This document shows positions 50,947 through 58,896 of a stretch of 64,000 bases of DNA, in pieces. The stretch comes from Brevibacillus_C sp046036945. GTDB taxonomy: Bacteria > Bacillota > Bacilli > Brevibacillales > Brevibacillaceae. Positions within the stretch are counted from its first letter, which is position 1; each line of letters opens with the position of its first letter. The notes beneath the pieces were generated by a model. That model did no database searches. It saw nothing but the letters and a program-made list of their open reading frames with translations, and was not told the DNA's origin. A program made the position numbers and the translations under genes. The stretch is from the NCBI RefSeq assembly GCF_046036945.1, contig NZ_JBJQOQ010000001.1:1-64000 (forward strand). The letters run 5' to 3'.

Positions 50947-51909
50947 ATGGTGGTTGTCTACCTCGATATCATTTTACTCCTCAATTTTGCGATCGATGTT
51001 TTGTTATTGTGGTTTACCGCCTTCTTCCGCAAAGAAAAAATCAACTGGTGGAGATTGGCTGCAGCGGCAGCGTTCGGTACTGCCTATGTCGCCTTTTACT
51101 TTTTGCCCGAATTCGCCGGGCTGTTTCAATGGGCGGTCAAGCTGTCTTTCTCCTCAGTGATGCTGTGGATCGCCTTTGGTTTTCGCAGGCTGCTCGGCTT
51201 CCTGCAAAACCTCTGCATCTTTTATTTTGTCGCCTTTGTATTCGGTGGCGGGGTATTTGGACTGCATTACCTTTTGGCCTCGCAGAGTGAAGTGGTCGGC
51301 GGGATCTTGGCGGTGCACAGCGACAGCTTTGGAGCAGGTTCCAAGCCGACGGCGATCGTGGTTCTGTCCGGTTTTGTGCTGGTCTACTTTCTCAGCCGGC
51401 GGAGCTATCAAGCCATCTCGGAACCGAGGCGGTTAGAGGCCTTCCTCGTGGAAGTAGCAGCCAAGGTGGCCGGGGAAAGCGTGATCTGCCGAGGATTGGT
51501 TGACACGGGCAACCAGCTCTACGAGCCGATCACGCGGATACCCGTAACGATTATGGAGGCTCGTCTGTTCACTCACCTGCTGCCTGCCGAATTGACCGGT
51601 CTGGTCGCCCGGGAGGAGAAGCTGGATAGTCTCGAGCAGATCATTCCCAGGCTGCCGCAAGAGTGGCAAAGCAGGCTGAGGCTGGTTCCCTTTCGCAGTG
51701 TATCGCGCGGCATGGATTTTCTTGTCGCAATCAAGCCGGAGACGCTCGTCGTCAGACAAAACGGCAGACGATTTGAAAGCCAGAAGGTTCTCATCGGACT
51801 GAATCCAATCCCATTGGCGGCCAACGGCAACTACCAGGCCATCGTTCATCCCGCTCTTTTGCAGGCTGCTGCAGAAGAGGAGTCTAATCTTTTTGAACAG
51901 GAGGGCTAG
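50947..51909 (+). CDS. spoIIGA: Sporulation SigE-factor-processing protease SpoIIGA
   Basis: About 320 residues. Five membrane helices in the first half (VYLDIILLLNFAIDVLLLWF...) and an aspartic-protease-like domain with GLVDTGNQLYEP (catalytic Asp near 184) and VDFLVAIKPE-type C-terminal segments. It cleaves pro-SigE in the mother cell after signalling from the forespore. The ATG at 50947 is used; GTG at 50941 or 50950 are alternatives. It ends 2 nt before sigE. Confidence 0.92.
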   Translation: MVVVYLDIILLLNFAIDVLLLWFTAFFRKEKINWWRLAAAAAFGTAYVAFYFLPEFAGLFQWAVKLSFSSVMLWIAFGFRRLLGFLQNLCIFYFVAFVFGGGVFGLHYLLASQSEVVGGILAVHSDSFGAGSKPTAIVVLSGFVLVYFLSRRSYQAISEPRRLEAFLVEVAAKVAGESVICRGLVDTGNQLYEPITRIPVTIMEARLFTHLLPAELTGLVAREEKLDSLEQIIPRLPQEWQSRLRLVPFRSVSRGMDFLVAIKPETLVVRQNGRRFESQKVLIGLNPIPLAANGNYQAIVHPALLQAAAEEESNLFEQEG

Positions 51910-51911
51910 CA

Positions 51912-52634
51912 ATGTACGTAAAAATTCGTCTCTCTGTCCAATTATTCTGGTATCGACTTTTATTGCTGCTGGGTGTCCGCGGAGAAGAGATCTACTACAT
52001 CGGCGGCAGTGAAGCCCTGCCACCCCCTCTGACCCGGGAAGAAGAAGAAATTCTGCTCGCTCGCCTTCCATCTGGAGACGTGGCCGTACGAAGCATGCTG
52101 ATCGAGCGAAATCTTCGGCTGGTTGTCTATATCGCCCGAAAGTTTGAAAACACCGGGATCAACATCGAGGACCTGGTCAGCATTGGGACGATCGGTCTCA
52201 TCAAAGCGGTCAATACATTCGATCCCGAGAAGAACATCAAACTGGCGACGTATGCATCTCGCTGCATCGAAAATGAGATCTTGATGTACTTGCGCAGAAA
52301 CAACAAGATCCGTTCGGAGGTCTCGTTTGATGAACCGCTCAATATCGATTGGGACGGAAATGAACTCTTGCTGTCCGATGTGCTGGGAACGGAGAACGAT
52401 ACGATCTACCGCAATATCGAAGATCAGGTAGATCGAAAACTGTTGAAAAAGGCGTTGGATAAGCTTACCGAACGGGAGCGGACGATCATGGAGCTGCGCT
52501 TCGGCCTCTCCGGTGAAGAAGAGAAGACCCAGAAGGACGTGGCCGATCTTTTGGGCATCTCCCAGTCGTACATTTCCCGGCTTGAAAAGCGAATTATCAA
52601 GCGTTTGCGAAAAGAATTCAACAAGATGGTGTAA
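51912..52634 (+). CDS. sigE: RNA polymerase sigma-E precursor (mother cell)
   Basis: 240 residues. The N-terminal pro-sequence (about 1-28, membrane-associating) ends near the processing region EEIYYIGG. Region 2 (NLRLVVYIARKFENTGINIEDLVSIGTIGLIKAVNTFDPEKN...) and region 4 (FGLSGEEEKTQKDVADLLGISQSYISRLEKRIIKRL) follow. Cleaved by SpoIIGA to give active SigE. AGGAGGG lies 5-6 nt before the ATG. Confidence 0.96.
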   Translation: MYVKIRLSVQLFWYRLLLLLGVRGEEIYYIGGSEALPPPLTREEEEILLARLPSGDVAVRSMLIERNLRLVVYIARKFENTGINIEDLVSIGTIGLIKAVNTFDPEKNIKLATYASRCIENEILMYLRRNNKIRSEVSFDEPLNIDWDGNELLLSDVLGTENDTIYRNIEDQVDRKLLKKALDKLTERERTIMELRFGLSGEEEKTQKDVADLLGISQSYISRLEKRIIKRLRKEFNKMV

Positions 52635-52790
52635 CGCATAATTTCCCACCTCGGGGAGATACTGTTCCTAGACCGTACCAGAAAGTGGATGTCCATTTTG
52701 CGGACCCCTCCACTCGGCAGCTAAGGCGCCCGCCACGCGGCCTTTCGACATCCGGAATAGGAACTTTTGCTTCTCCAAGGAGGGAATGAC

Positions 52791-53570
52791 GTGACGCGCA
52801 ACAAGGTAGAGATCTGTGGAGTAGACACCTCAAAGCTTCCCGTACTGACCAATAAGGAGATGCGGGAACTCTTCGAGCGATTGCAAGGTGGCGAGTATTC
52901 CGCGCGTGAAAAGCTGGTGAACGGCAATTTGCGCCTCGTCCTCAGCGTCATCCAGCGGTTTAACAACCGGGGGGAATATGTCGACGACTTGTTTCAAGTA
53001 GGCTGCATTGGCTTGATGAAGGCCATCGACAATTTTGATCTGGGGCAGAACGTCAAATTTTCCACGTACGCTGTACCGATGATTATCGGGGAAATCCGCC
53101 GCTACCTGCGCGACAACAACCCGATTCGCGTCTCGCGGTCTCTGCGCGACATCGCCTACAAAGCCCTTCAGGTACGGGACAACCTGACGAACAAGCACTC
53201 GCGTGAACCGACGATCATGGAGATATCAGAAGAGCTGAACGTCCCCAAGGAAGACGTCGTATTCGCACTCGACGCGATCCAGGACCCCGTCTCGCTCTTT
53301 GAGCCGATTTACCAGGACGGCGGCGATCCGATCTATGTCATGGACCAGATCAGCGACGAGAAGAACAAGGACGTGTTGTGGGTAGAGGAAATCGCCCTCA
53401 GGGAAGGCATGCAGCGGCTGGGAGAAAGGGAAAAAATGATCTTATCCATGCGCTTTTACGAAGGGAAAACACAGATGGAAGTAGCGGAGGAGATCGGGAT
53501 TTCACAGGCACAGGTCTCCCGGCTGGAAAAGGCGGCCATCGCCCACATGCAAAAACACGTGCAAATTTAG
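52791..53570 (+). CDS. sigG: RNA polymerase sigma-G (forespore)
   Basis: 259 residues from the GTG at 52791 (AGGAGGG upstream), giving the family N-terminus TRNKVEICGVDTSKLPVL. Region 2 (NGNLRLVLSVIQRFNNRGEYVDDLFQVGCIGLMKAIDNFD), region 3 and region 4 (KTQMEVAEEIGISQAQVSRLEKAA) are complete. Late forespore sigma factor. The 156-nt gap after sigE has no terminator I can see, so both readthrough and an own SigF/SigG promoter are possible. Confidence 0.96.
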   Translation: MTRNKVEICGVDTSKLPVLTNKEMRELFERLQGGEYSAREKLVNGNLRLVLSVIQRFNNRGEYVDDLFQVGCIGLMKAIDNFDLGQNVKFSTYAVPMIIGEIRRYLRDNNPIRVSRSLRDIAYKALQVRDNLTNKHSREPTIMEISEELNVPKEDVVFALDAIQDPVSLFEPIYQDGGDPIYVMDQISDEKNKDVLWVEEIALREGMQRLGEREKMILSMRFYEGKTQMEVAEEIGISQAQVSRLEKAAIAHMQKHVQI

Positions 53571-53579
53571 CCTTTGAAT

Positions 53580-53613
53580 AGAGCTTCCTGCCAGGCGGAA
53601 GCTCCTTTTTATG
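53580..53613 (+). terminator. Terminator after sigG
   Basis: GAGCTTCC-tgccaggc-GGAAGCTC followed by CTTTTTATG. Confidence 0.85.
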
Positions 53614-53676
53614 CATTCTATTCTTTTCTTTTTCGTTTACATTCCAGAATGTCTTCCAGATAGGCAGGCAGTGACT

Positions 53677-54291
53677 TCAAGTGATTTCCAATAAAGGCCC
53701 TGTTTTGGCTTCAACGATTTCTGCTGCCGGAGCCATGGACAACTGCGCGGCGGAAATGGCCTTGTCCGGGTGTATGGCCGTGAGCCGTTCCAATTCAGCC
53801 GCGACCTTTTCTGTGTATTCTTTTTGCCTCCCCCGCATGATCAGTTCAAACGTATTTTCCAACAAGAACGGCTGTACCTGAATGGCTTTGCCATGCCGCT
53901 TGCTGAACAGATGCAAGCGGTTCATGGTGCCGTCTACCGTCTCCGGGTTGGTAAAAACCAGGATGTAAGGCTTGTCGCTTTCGCAGATGAGGTGAAATAA
54001 GGGATCGTCAATGGCGATGACGGGAACGGAAGAAAACAGGTTGTCCTCGATCATGGCCGAAAAGTACGTACAGGTGATGAGAATTGCATCTGCACGGCAT
54101 GCAGTGATCCAATCAAGCGTATCTTTTACTTTTTTCTGAGCGATTTGCGGCGTAAAATCCGCATCCGCTTTGAGCCGGTCCAAGCCAGGATCGACAAAGT
54201 GGACAAGTTCAACCTCATAGGGTGCAAGCGCATGTTCTACATGGACGATATTGGAGTAATGGGCGTGAAAGCATCCGATGCTTTTTTTCAT
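53677..54291 (-). CDS. Asp/Glu racemase-superfamily protein
   Basis: 204 residues from the ATG at 54291 (AAGGAG upstream). ADAILITCTYFSAM (about 67-80, Cys74 in the 'TCTY' position) and the later AAQLSMAPAAE are typical of Asp/Glu/hydantoin racemases and arylmalonate decarboxylase-like enzymes. The usual first catalytic cysteine is not where expected, so racemisation is uncertain; only one catalytic Cys is clear. Substrate unknown. It lies on the opposite strand between sigG and ylmC, where B. subtilis has ylmA. Confidence 0.7.
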   Translation of the reverse strand: MKKSIGCFHAHYSNIVHVEHALAPYEVELVHFVDPGLDRLKADADFTPQIAQKKVKDTLDWITACRADAILITCTYFSAMIEDNLFSSVPVIAIDDPLFHLICESDKPYILVFTNPETVDGTMNRLHLFSKRHGKAIQVQPFLLENTFELIMRGRQKEYTEKVAAELERLTAIHPDKAISAAQLSMAPAAEIVEAKTGPLLEIT

Positions 54292-54463
54292 CGCAATCTC
54301 CTTACTGTTTTTTAGCATCGTAATCGTCTGAAATGTACATGTCAAGAGGACGTCAAGGAAGCTCAAGGGCCAAATAATGGCCTTGCCGGTCTGGTTTCTT
54401 GGAGTAAAGCAGCACCCGCCTACATATACATGGTGTATGGAGGATAAAAAGTGGGTGAGCGGT

Positions 54464-54742
54464 ATGGTGAAAATATCGGAATTTCAGACGAAAGAGGTCG
54501 TCAACATCCTGGACGGCAAACGTCTGGGACAGATATCCGACCTGGAGATTGACCTTCGGCAGGGCCGGGTCGAAGCGATTATCATTCCCGGTCCGGGAAA
54601 GTTCCTCGGTCTGTTCAGCTCTGGAAACGACTATGTGATCCCCTGGAGAAACATTGTAAAAATAGGCAAAGACGTTGTTCTGGTGCGGCTGGAGGAGGCG
54701 CTTCGGCTGGAGGCAAAACAGGACGATGAATACCGTGCATGA
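54464..54742 (+). CDS. ylmC: YlmC/YmxH-family PRC-barrel protein
   Basis: 92 residues starting MVKISEFQTKEVVNILDGKRLG, with a PRC-barrel fold (LGQISDLEIDLRQGRVEAIIIPG, about 21-43, and DYVIPWRNIVKIGKDVVLVRL). YlmC/YmxH proteins occur near sporulation and division genes; function is unclear. The frame is open upstream; the ATG at 54464 fits the family. Confidence 0.8.
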   Translation: MVKISEFQTKEVVNILDGKRLGQISDLEIDLRQGRVEAIIIPGPGKFLGLFSSGNDYVIPWRNIVKIGKDVVLVRLEEALRLEAKQDDEYRA

Positions 54743-54884
54743 AGATGCGATCTCACATCGGGCCCGGGCTGCAGAGGCAGACTCGGGTCTCTTGGCCGTG
54801 AGGTGGTACTTTTGTACGTGTTGCGGCTTTGGTCGAAACTGGGTAAGATGAGAGTAGCTGAGAACGTGCCGGGAGGTTGTCAAG

Positions 54885-55721
54885 TTGGAATCATTTGTCA
54901 AGTCTGATCATACCCATACGCTCCGCCTGGTCGAGTGGGAGGCGATGCATCCCGGGTTATGCGCGGGTTTTACGCTTCGGACAGGCGGCAACAGCCGGCC
55001 TCCGTTTTCCTCCCAGAATCACGGCTTGCACGTGGGGGACGATCCGGCGGAGGTTGCTGCCAACAGGCGACTTCTGATGAAGCGGCTGGGGTTTCCTTTT
55101 TCATCCTGGACTTGCGGCGACCAGGTACACGGCACGGCTGCTTGCCGGGTAACGGCAGACAGACGGGGAGCGGGAAGAGAACAGCTGCGGGAGGCGATTC
55201 CTTCCGTAGACGGATTACATACAGACCTGCCTGACATCCTGCTCACATCCTTTTATGCCGATTGTGTTCCGCTGTACTTTCTCGATCCCAAATCCAAGGC
55301 GGTCGGCCTTGCACATGCCGGCTGGAAGGGCACGGTCGGGAAGATTTCCTCGGAAATGGTCAAGGCATTTGCAAGAGAGTACGGCAGTGATCCGTCCCAA
55401 CTGCTGGTGGCAATCGGTCCTGCGATCGGCGGGTGCTGCTACCAGGTGGACGAGCGAATTATAAAACAGGTGCAAGCCGCAACCGCTCGCTGGAGCGCGG
55501 CGGTGGTGCCAGATAAAGAGGACGGCCGTTATTTGCTTGATTTGCCGCTCCTCAATGAGCTGCTCCTCGAAGAGGCGGGAGTGGCAAAAGAGCGGATTTT
55601 GCGTACGGAATGGTGTACGAACTGTCGAAAGGATCTGTTTTTCTCTCATCGCGGAGAAGCGGGTAAGACCGGCCGAATGGCGTCGTTCATCGGTTGGCGA
55701 GCGGAAGGGGATGTTACTTAG
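54885..55721 (+). CDS. pgeF: Peptidoglycan editing factor PgeF (YlmD-like, multicopper polyphenol oxidase fold)
   Basis: 278 residues from a TTG with GGGAGG upstream. GDQVHGT (about 81-87), ADCVPLYFLD (about 126-135), GLAHAGWKGTV (about 143-153) and GPAIGGCCYQVD (about 179-190) hold the metal-binding His/Cys residues of the YfiH/YlmD family. The E. coli homologue hydrolyses misincorporated serine in wall precursors. Position before ylmE matches B. subtilis. Confidence 0.88.
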   Translation: MESFVKSDHTHTLRLVEWEAMHPGLCAGFTLRTGGNSRPPFSSQNHGLHVGDDPAEVAANRRLLMKRLGFPFSSWTCGDQVHGTAACRVTADRRGAGREQLREAIPSVDGLHTDLPDILLTSFYADCVPLYFLDPKSKAVGLAHAGWKGTVGKISSEMVKAFAREYGSDPSQLLVAIGPAIGGCCYQVDERIIKQVQAATARWSAAVVPDKEDGRYLLDLPLLNELLLEEAGVAKERILRTEWCTNCRKDLFFSHRGEAGKTGRMASFIGWRAEGDVT

Positions 55722-55722
55722 G

Positions 55723-56424
55723 ATGGAGCAACTTGTGACGAAAGAAATGGTGCAAAACCGCCTTAGGGAGATTGAGCAGCGGATTGAGGCTGCCTGCCGG
55801 CGCAGCGGCCGAGACCGGGAAGACGTAAAAATCATCGCCGTCACCAAATACGTCGATGCCGCCGCCGTTGGGGAAATTCTGGCTGCAGGCGTCGGGCATA
55901 TCGGAGAGAATCGGGTACAGGACGCTTTGCCGAAGTGGCAGTGTTTTGGCGAGAAGGGGACCTGGCATTTTATCGGTCACCTGCAGACCAACAAGGTAAG
56001 AGAAGTGGTGGGCCGGTTTGACTATATCCATTCGCTTGATCGAATGTCGCTGGCGGAGGAGATCGAAAAACGGGCAGCGGCTTTGAATATTGTCGTTCCC
56101 TGCTTCCTGCAGGTAAATATCTCCGGCGAAGAGACAAAATTTGGGCTAAATCCAGGTGATGTCTTGGCTTTTGCCGAGGAAACCAGTAATATGAAACATA
56201 TAAGAATTGCCGGACTGATGACGATGGCGCCTCAGGTCGAAAATTCGGAAGCGGTTCGGCCTGTCTTTCGCGGACTTGCGGAATGGCAAAAACGCTTACA
56301 AGCCCTGAAGCTGCCTCATGTGACCGTTGAAGAACTGTCGATGGGAATGTCTGGGGATTTTGAAGTAGCGATTGAAGAAGGAGCGACGTTTGTACGCCTA
56401 GGCTCCATTTTGGTGCGCCCCTGA
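55723..56424 (+). CDS. ylmE: YggS-family PLP-binding protein (YlmE-like)
   Basis: 233 residues. IIAVTKYVDAAAVGE contains the PLP lysine (about 40); HIGENRVQDALPKW, WHFIGHLQTNKVR, VNISGEETKFG and LSMGMSGDFEVAIEEGATFVRLGS are family motifs. It regulates pyridoxal phosphate homeostasis. It starts 2 nt after the pgeF stop. Confidence 0.9.
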   Translation: MEQLVTKEMVQNRLREIEQRIEAACRRSGRDREDVKIIAVTKYVDAAAVGEILAAGVGHIGENRVQDALPKWQCFGEKGTWHFIGHLQTNKVREVVGRFDYIHSLDRMSLAEEIEKRAAALNIVVPCFLQVNISGEETKFGLNPGDVLAFAEETSNMKHIRIAGLMTMAPQVENSEAVRPVFRGLAEWQKRLQALKLPHVTVEELSMGMSGDFEVAIEEGATFVRLGSILVRP

Positions 56425-56459
56425 CAAACCTCGGGGCTGATGGGAGGATGAAGCAGACG

Positions 56460-56879
56460 ATGGGAGTTATGAATAAAATCATGGGCTTTTTCGGATTGGA
56501 CCAAGAAGAGCTGATCGAAGAGACGATCGAGGAAGAGCGTGAGAAGGAGGAGGTTCACTCCAAGCGGCAGCAGCCGGTAAAAAACAACGTAGTCAGCCTG
56601 CATGCGGCCCGGGAGCAGACCGGAATCCGTCTCATGCTGTTTGAGCCGCGGCACTACAGTGATGCACAGGACATAGCGGACAACCTCCGCAACCGCCGGC
56701 CTGTCGTCATCAATTTGCAGCGGGTGGAGAAGGAACAGGCGAAGCGGATTGTCGATTTCCTAAGCGGAACGGTGTATGCGCTGAACGGCGACATCCAAAA
56801 GGTGGGGGATCACATTTTTGTCTGCACGCCGGAAAACGTCGACATCCAGGGAACGATCTCCGGTGTTATTGAAGAGTAA
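56460..56879 (+). CDS. sepF: Cell division protein SepF
   Basis: 139 residues. An N-terminal amphipathic membrane helix (VMNKIMGFFGL), an acidic linker (about 15-35) and the SepF domain (about 60-135) with RPVVINLQRVEKEQAKRIVDFLSGTVYAL and a final glycine-rich turn. SepF rings anchor FtsZ to the membrane. The start is uncertain among ATGs at 56448, 56460 and 56469; GGGAGG at 56442 fits 56460 best. Confidence 0.9.
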   Translation: MGVMNKIMGFFGLDQEELIEETIEEEREKEEVHSKRQQPVKNNVVSLHAAREQTGIRLMLFEPRHYSDAQDIADNLRNRRPVVINLQRVEKEQAKRIVDFLSGTVYALNGDIQKVGDHIFVCTPENVDIQGTISGVIEE

Positions 56880-56901
56880 CTACCGTACTTTGAGGTGATT
56901 T

Positions 56902-57180
56902 ATGTCCAGCTTAATTTATATCATTAACTTTGCTTTTCAGGTGTACCAGTTTATGGTGATTGCTTACGTTTTGATGTCATGGGTTCCGCAGATGCGCGAA
57001 ACCCAGATCGGTCAACTGTTGGAACGGTTGGTTGAGCCGTATCTGGCGCCGTTTCGCCGATTTATTCCACCGCTTGGATTTATCGACATTTCACCGATTG
57101 TCGCATTGATTGCTTTGACGTTTGCCCGTTACGGTGTGCTGACCTTGCTGGGAATGATTACAGGATACCGCATTGTGTGA
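56902..57180 (+). CDS. ylmG: YggT-family membrane protein (YlmG-like)
   Basis: 92 residues with two membrane helices (about 4-24 and 63-88) and the YggT repeat pattern 'YVLMSWVPQ...VEPYLAPFRRFIPPLGFIDISPIVALI'. Position between sepF and ylmH as in other Gram-positives suggests an envelope or division role. Confidence 0.88.
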   Translation: MSSLIYIINFAFQVYQFMVIAYVLMSWVPQMRETQIGQLLERLVEPYLAPFRRFIPPLGFIDISPIVALIALTFARYGVLTLLGMITGYRIV

Positions 57181-57189
57181 GGATGCCGG

Positions 57190-57963
57190 ATGGGATTATA
57201 CGATCATTTTCGCAAAGAGGAGTTGCCTTTTGTCGAGCGGTCGCTGGAAATATTGGCACAGGTGGAGCGTACACATATAGTACGTCTGACCGATTTTCTC
57301 GATCCGCGGCAGTTTGCGATCCTGAAAAGCCTCACTTCACAGGTGCGAGACGTGAAGGTGGAAGGGAACGGCGGTTTCCCTGAGGCTGAACGAGTACGCG
57401 CATTGATATTCCCTGATTACATAAGTCCTGACGCAGAGGATTACGGGCTGGCGCTCGTCGAGATCACAGGGGATCAGCGCTTCGTGAAGCTGCAGCATCG
57501 GGACGTAATGGGGGCACTCCTTCATATTGGACTAAAACGGGAAAAGTTTGGCGATATCCTGTTGGACGAGACGGGCTGCCAAACGGTGATCGCAAAAGAA
57601 ATCCTGGAGTTTGCCCGCACGCAAGTCACGCAGATCCACCGCATCCCGGTCGAACTTGTCAGCGTACCATGGACGCAGATGCGGCCGCCGGTCAGAAACC
57701 TCGCCGAGAAGAGCATCACTGTGGCGTCGCCGCGCCTTGACGCCGTACTGGGGGAGGTCTATCACCTGTCGCGGGCCAAAGCGCTTGTTCCCATCCGGGG
57801 AGGAAAGGTGAAAGTAAACTGGAAGGTGGTTGATGATCCGTCGCATCCTGTTCATGCCGGCGATGTGCTGTCACTTGCAGGCATGGGCCGCTGCAAGGTT
57901 GTGGACGTATCCGGGACAACCCGGAGCGGGCGCATTCGCATGACAGTCGGCGTCTTCATCTAG
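57190..57963 (+). CDS. ylmH: S4-domain RNA-binding protein YlmH
   Basis: 257 residues. N-terminal YlmH domain (YDHFRKEELPFVERSLEILAQVE...TDFLDPRQFAIL), a linker, and a C-terminal S4 domain (about 180-245: SPRLDAVLGEVYHLSRAKALVPIRGGKVKVNWKVV). YlmH homologues bind ribosomes and rescue stalled translation. Confidence 0.9.
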   Translation: MGLYDHFRKEELPFVERSLEILAQVERTHIVRLTDFLDPRQFAILKSLTSQVRDVKVEGNGGFPEAERVRALIFPDYISPDAEDYGLALVEITGDQRFVKLQHRDVMGALLHIGLKREKFGDILLDETGCQTVIAKEILEFARTQVTQIHRIPVELVSVPWTQMRPPVRNLAEKSITVASPRLDAVLGEVYHLSRAKALVPIRGGKVKVNWKVVDDPSHPVHAGDVLSLAGMGRCKVVDVSGTTRSGRIRMTVGVFI

Positions 57964-58068
57964 CCTGTGAGAATCCGAAAAAAATGCAAAAAAAGGCAGG
58001 AATGTCTTGACTCCTGTCGAAATTCTATGAAAAAACCATTCTGATAAAGGGTGAAGAGGGGTGTTCTT

Positions 58069-58554
58069 GTGCCTTTGACTCCGTTAGACATACACAACAA
58101 AGAATTCAGTACCGGTTTTCGCGGGTACAACGTAGATGAAGTCAACGAGTTTCTCGATCAGGTCATTAAAGACTTTGAACTGTTGACCAAAGAAAAGAAA
58201 GAGTTGGAGGAGCGGCTTGCCCTCTTAAATGAACGTGTCGAGCATTATAAGAGCATGGAAGAGAACCTCAGCAAATCCATCCTGGTGGCGCAAGAGACAG
58301 CGGAAGAAGTCAAGGCTAACGCCCGCAAGGAGAGCCAGCTCATTTTAAAGGAAGCAGAAAAAAACGCGGATCGGATCGTCAATGAAGCGTTAGCCAAGTC
58401 GCGCAAGGTCGCGATTGAGATAGAAGATTTGAAAAAACGGGCTTCCGTCTACCGGATGCGTTTTCGCACGCTGCTCGAAGCGCAGTTGGAGATGCTGGAA
58501 AACGGTGACTGGAACGATCTTGAAGAGGCGAATGCCAGCCTCTCGGAAGCATAA
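58069..58554 (+). CDS. divIVA: Cell division initiation protein DivIVA
   Basis: 161 residues from the GTG at 58069 (GAGGGGTG upstream), which gives the typical N-terminus 'PLTPLDIHNKEF..GFRGYNVDEVNEFLDQV'. The N-terminal curvature-sensing domain (about 1-55) is followed by a long coiled coil (about 60-150). It marks poles and septa and recruits the Min system and other partners. I saw no -10/-35 pair of normal spacing upstream. Confidence 0.93.
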   Translation: MPLTPLDIHNKEFSTGFRGYNVDEVNEFLDQVIKDFELLTKEKKELEERLALLNERVEHYKSMEENLSKSILVAQETAEEVKANARKESQLILKEAEKNADRIVNEALAKSRKVAIEIEDLKKRASVYRMRFRTLLEAQLEMLENGDWNDLEEANASLSEA

Positions 58555-58604
58555 GAGCTTGATTTTCTGTCAAAAATGGTGTTATAATTCATAGCAAACT
58601 TTTA

Positions 58605-58860
58605 CTTTGACGATGAACGGGACGAGTAAGCAAAAGAAGGCTGCCAAGAGAGTCAGGGGGAGCTGCGAACCTGATCAGTACGCTTTGCTGAATATCACCC
58701 GGGAGTTCATATCCGAACGCTTGGCGGCGTAAAATGTGCCTGGCCAGTAGGTGAGCGGGTCATTCTCGTTACGAATGCTTTAAGTGGATCAATAATCTTT
58801 GATTCAATAGGGTGGTACCACGGGAGCCTTTCTCGTCCCTAAGGGGATGGGGGAGGTTTT
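58605..58860 (+). promoter_or_regulatory. T-box riboswitch, isoleucine type, of ileS
   Basis: The leader has the T-box sequence AGGGTGGTACCACG (58809-58822). A stem-I specifier segment reads AATATCACC with the codon ATC at 58694-58696. The terminator stem is CCTTTCTCGTCCC / GGGGATGGGGGAGG with T tract (58827-58860). Uncharged tRNA-Ile would pair with ATC and the T-box, disrupt the terminator and allow ileS transcription. Confidence 0.9.
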
Positions 58861-58896
58861 TTTGTTATACGACAGCAAATGGTAGGAGTGACAGTG

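Noticed and set aside
54743..54884. GAGGTGGTAC near 54800 resembling part of a T-box
   Set aside because: It lacks the full AGGGTGGTACCACG core and any specifier stem, and the following gene (pgeF) is not an amino-acid gene. The gap contains a GC-rich hairpin but nothing I can assign.
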